From: Clostridiales bacterium
Lineage (GTDB): Bacteria; Bacillota; Clostridia; Saccharofermentanales; Saccharofermentanaceae
Direction of reading: 5' to 3'
DNA: 64,000 nt
Assembly (NCBI GenBank): GCA_017527865.1
Contig: JAFXPN010000023.1
Coordinates: 1-64,000 of the forward strand
Shown in pieces: positions 63,278 through 64,000 of this stretch. The position numbers and the translations under genes were made by a program. The number at the start of each line of letters is the position of its first letter. The stretch's first letter is position 1. The notes under the pieces were generated by a model. The model did no database searches. It was not told the DNA's origin and worked only from the letters and a program-made list of their open reading frames with translations.

Positions 63278-63958
63278 TCAGAAATAATTTGGTCCTACGC
63301 CTTCCGGCCTTAAGATCTCGTAATCATCCGGGAGCATCTCGACATCAGCGCGATCCCAGCCCGGCATCCTTGATGAACATGAAGCGCAGTTACAGGGTAT
63401 CACAGAGAAGTAGTTTCCGCCGAAATAAGCATAATTCGCGAATCCGTCCTCTCTGGGTGTCGAGTAACCCGTAAAGCCATAAGCATTGTAATACACCATA
63501 TGGCAATCCACTTCATTATTCTCGAACATTCTGTATGCGATAACTATCGCCCACTCGGAATCCAAAGATCTCGCACAGTGACACTCGTGTGTCTCGCGGT
63601 CAACGACCTCGAACTGTCCGGGTCTTTGAAGAGTGGAAATTACCGATCTTGTCGGCCATCTGGAACAGGCCATACGGTTAAGGACCGTCAGGGCAACAAA
63701 CACTTTATCCGTGATGTTGTCGTCGTTATCTGCGCCCTCACCTTCGATTACCCTTGCGAAGAATACAAAATCGTTGGTCGAAAGACCGCACGCATAAGCC
63801 TTGACTTCTGAAGGCATAAAATACCTCTCTGCATCCGTCGCATCGTTCCACATCATCTCGAATCTCTCGAAACGGGCATTGGCCAATGCGGGCATTCCCA
63901 TCGTCATTATTACGACACAGGCCGTCAGAATTGATAAAAGCTTCTTAAACAAAGGCAT
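63278..63958 (-). CDS. Secreted SleB-like cell wall hydrolase
   Basis: This exported hydrolase of the SleB/CwlJ (Hydrolase_2) group probably cuts peptidoglycan. A signal peptide (about 1-27) is followed by the catalytic domain: [14 protein letters not shown] with the likely catalytic glutamate, [20 protein letters not shown], and [11 protein letters not shown]. The C-terminal region is short and has a cysteine cluster (PCNCASC) not usual for the family. Length is 226 residues. The first ATG has GGAG only one base away; a TTG two codons on is seven bases away and may be the real start. The -35 region would lie beyond the window edge. Confidence 0.84.
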   Translation of the reverse strand: MPLFKKLLSILTACVVIMTMGMPALANARFERFEMMWNDATDAERYFMPSEVKAYACGLSTNDFVFFARVIEGEGADNDDNITDKVFVALTVLNRMACSRWPTRSVISTLQRPGQFEVVDRETHECHCARSLDSEWAIVIAYRMFENNEVDCHMVYYNAYGFTGYSTPREDGFANYAYFGGNYFSVIPCNCASCSSRMPGWDRADVEMLPDDYEILRPEGVGPNYF

Positions 63959-64000
63959 TCTCCGTATAAGCGAAATACCTCGGGATTTTACTATTATTTA

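Overview
The window looks like a core-chromosome segment of an anaerobic, low-to-mid GC Gram-positive bacterium of the class Clostridia. The evidence is an IspH fused to ribosomal-protein-S1 domains, the ScpA/ScpB pair, an oxygen-sensitive acyl-CoA dehydratase activase relative, a PerR-type regulator, strong GGAGG ribosome sites and a strong strand bias: about 46 of 52 intact genes lie on the minus strand. Genus cannot be read with confidence; a Saccharofermentans/Oscillospiraceae-like organism is only a guess. There are no tRNA or rRNA genes, CRISPR arrays, prophages or insertion sequences.

Layout. (1) 143-2590, plus: glutaminyl-tRNA synthetase and a DUF975 membrane protein. (2) 2594-2955: a decayed leucine-rich-repeat/DUF5648 surface-protein gene carrying a frameshift and a 14-bp perfect inverted repeat. 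(3) 13985-2940, minus: a ten-gene operon pyrH-frr-uppS-cdsA-dxr-rseP-ppx-ppk-galM-thioredoxin lipoprotein, driven by a clear promoter. (4) 14110-14553, plus: mscL, with two back-to-back terminators. (5) 29450-14682, minus: a surface-polysaccharide acylation cassette (oxidoreductase, secreted SGNH esterase with DUF4214 modules, MBOAT acyltransferase, AlgX/J-like protein, small lipoprotein) running with almost no gaps into ileS, an M50 protease, scpA, scpB, an RpiR regulator, cmk and ispH-S1. (6) 31570-29538: a membrane protein and malic enzyme. (7) 31673-34446, plus: a long glutamine synthetase and a CmpB-like membrane protein. (8) 36168-34483: an ACT-domain protein with a possible HTH, and homoserine dehydrogenase. 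(9) 41812-36356: argS, an oligoendopeptidase, an RNA m5C methyltransferase, rdgB. (10) 41892-42863, plus: a divergent MraY relative. (11) 52408-42877: unknown gene, giant activase, polA, coaE, a DUF218 protein, and perR with its own promoter. (12) 57045-52513: Lrp regulator, aminotransferase, prfB, secreted glucosaminidase with a DUF4214 module. (13) 60043-57083: asd and an ABC-F ATPase. (14) 63958-60153: SleB-like hydrolase, glyA, rarA, lipoprotein.

How the parts fit. Isoprenoid and envelope supply is spread over operons 3 and 5 (dxr, ispH, uppS, cdsA), and secreted wall enzymes and modified polysaccharides recur across the window. Aspartate-family amino-acid synthesis appears as hom and asd, 24 kb apart. 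The leaders of both transcripts carry a similar GTCC-N9-GGAC palindrome just after a predicted transcription start. Because the hom transcript also encodes an ACT-domain protein with a possible helix-turn-helix, this is the best candidate here for an undescribed regulatory circuit. The second candidate is the acylation cassette, which pairs MBOAT and AlgX/J-like proteins with a DUF4214-anchored esterase.
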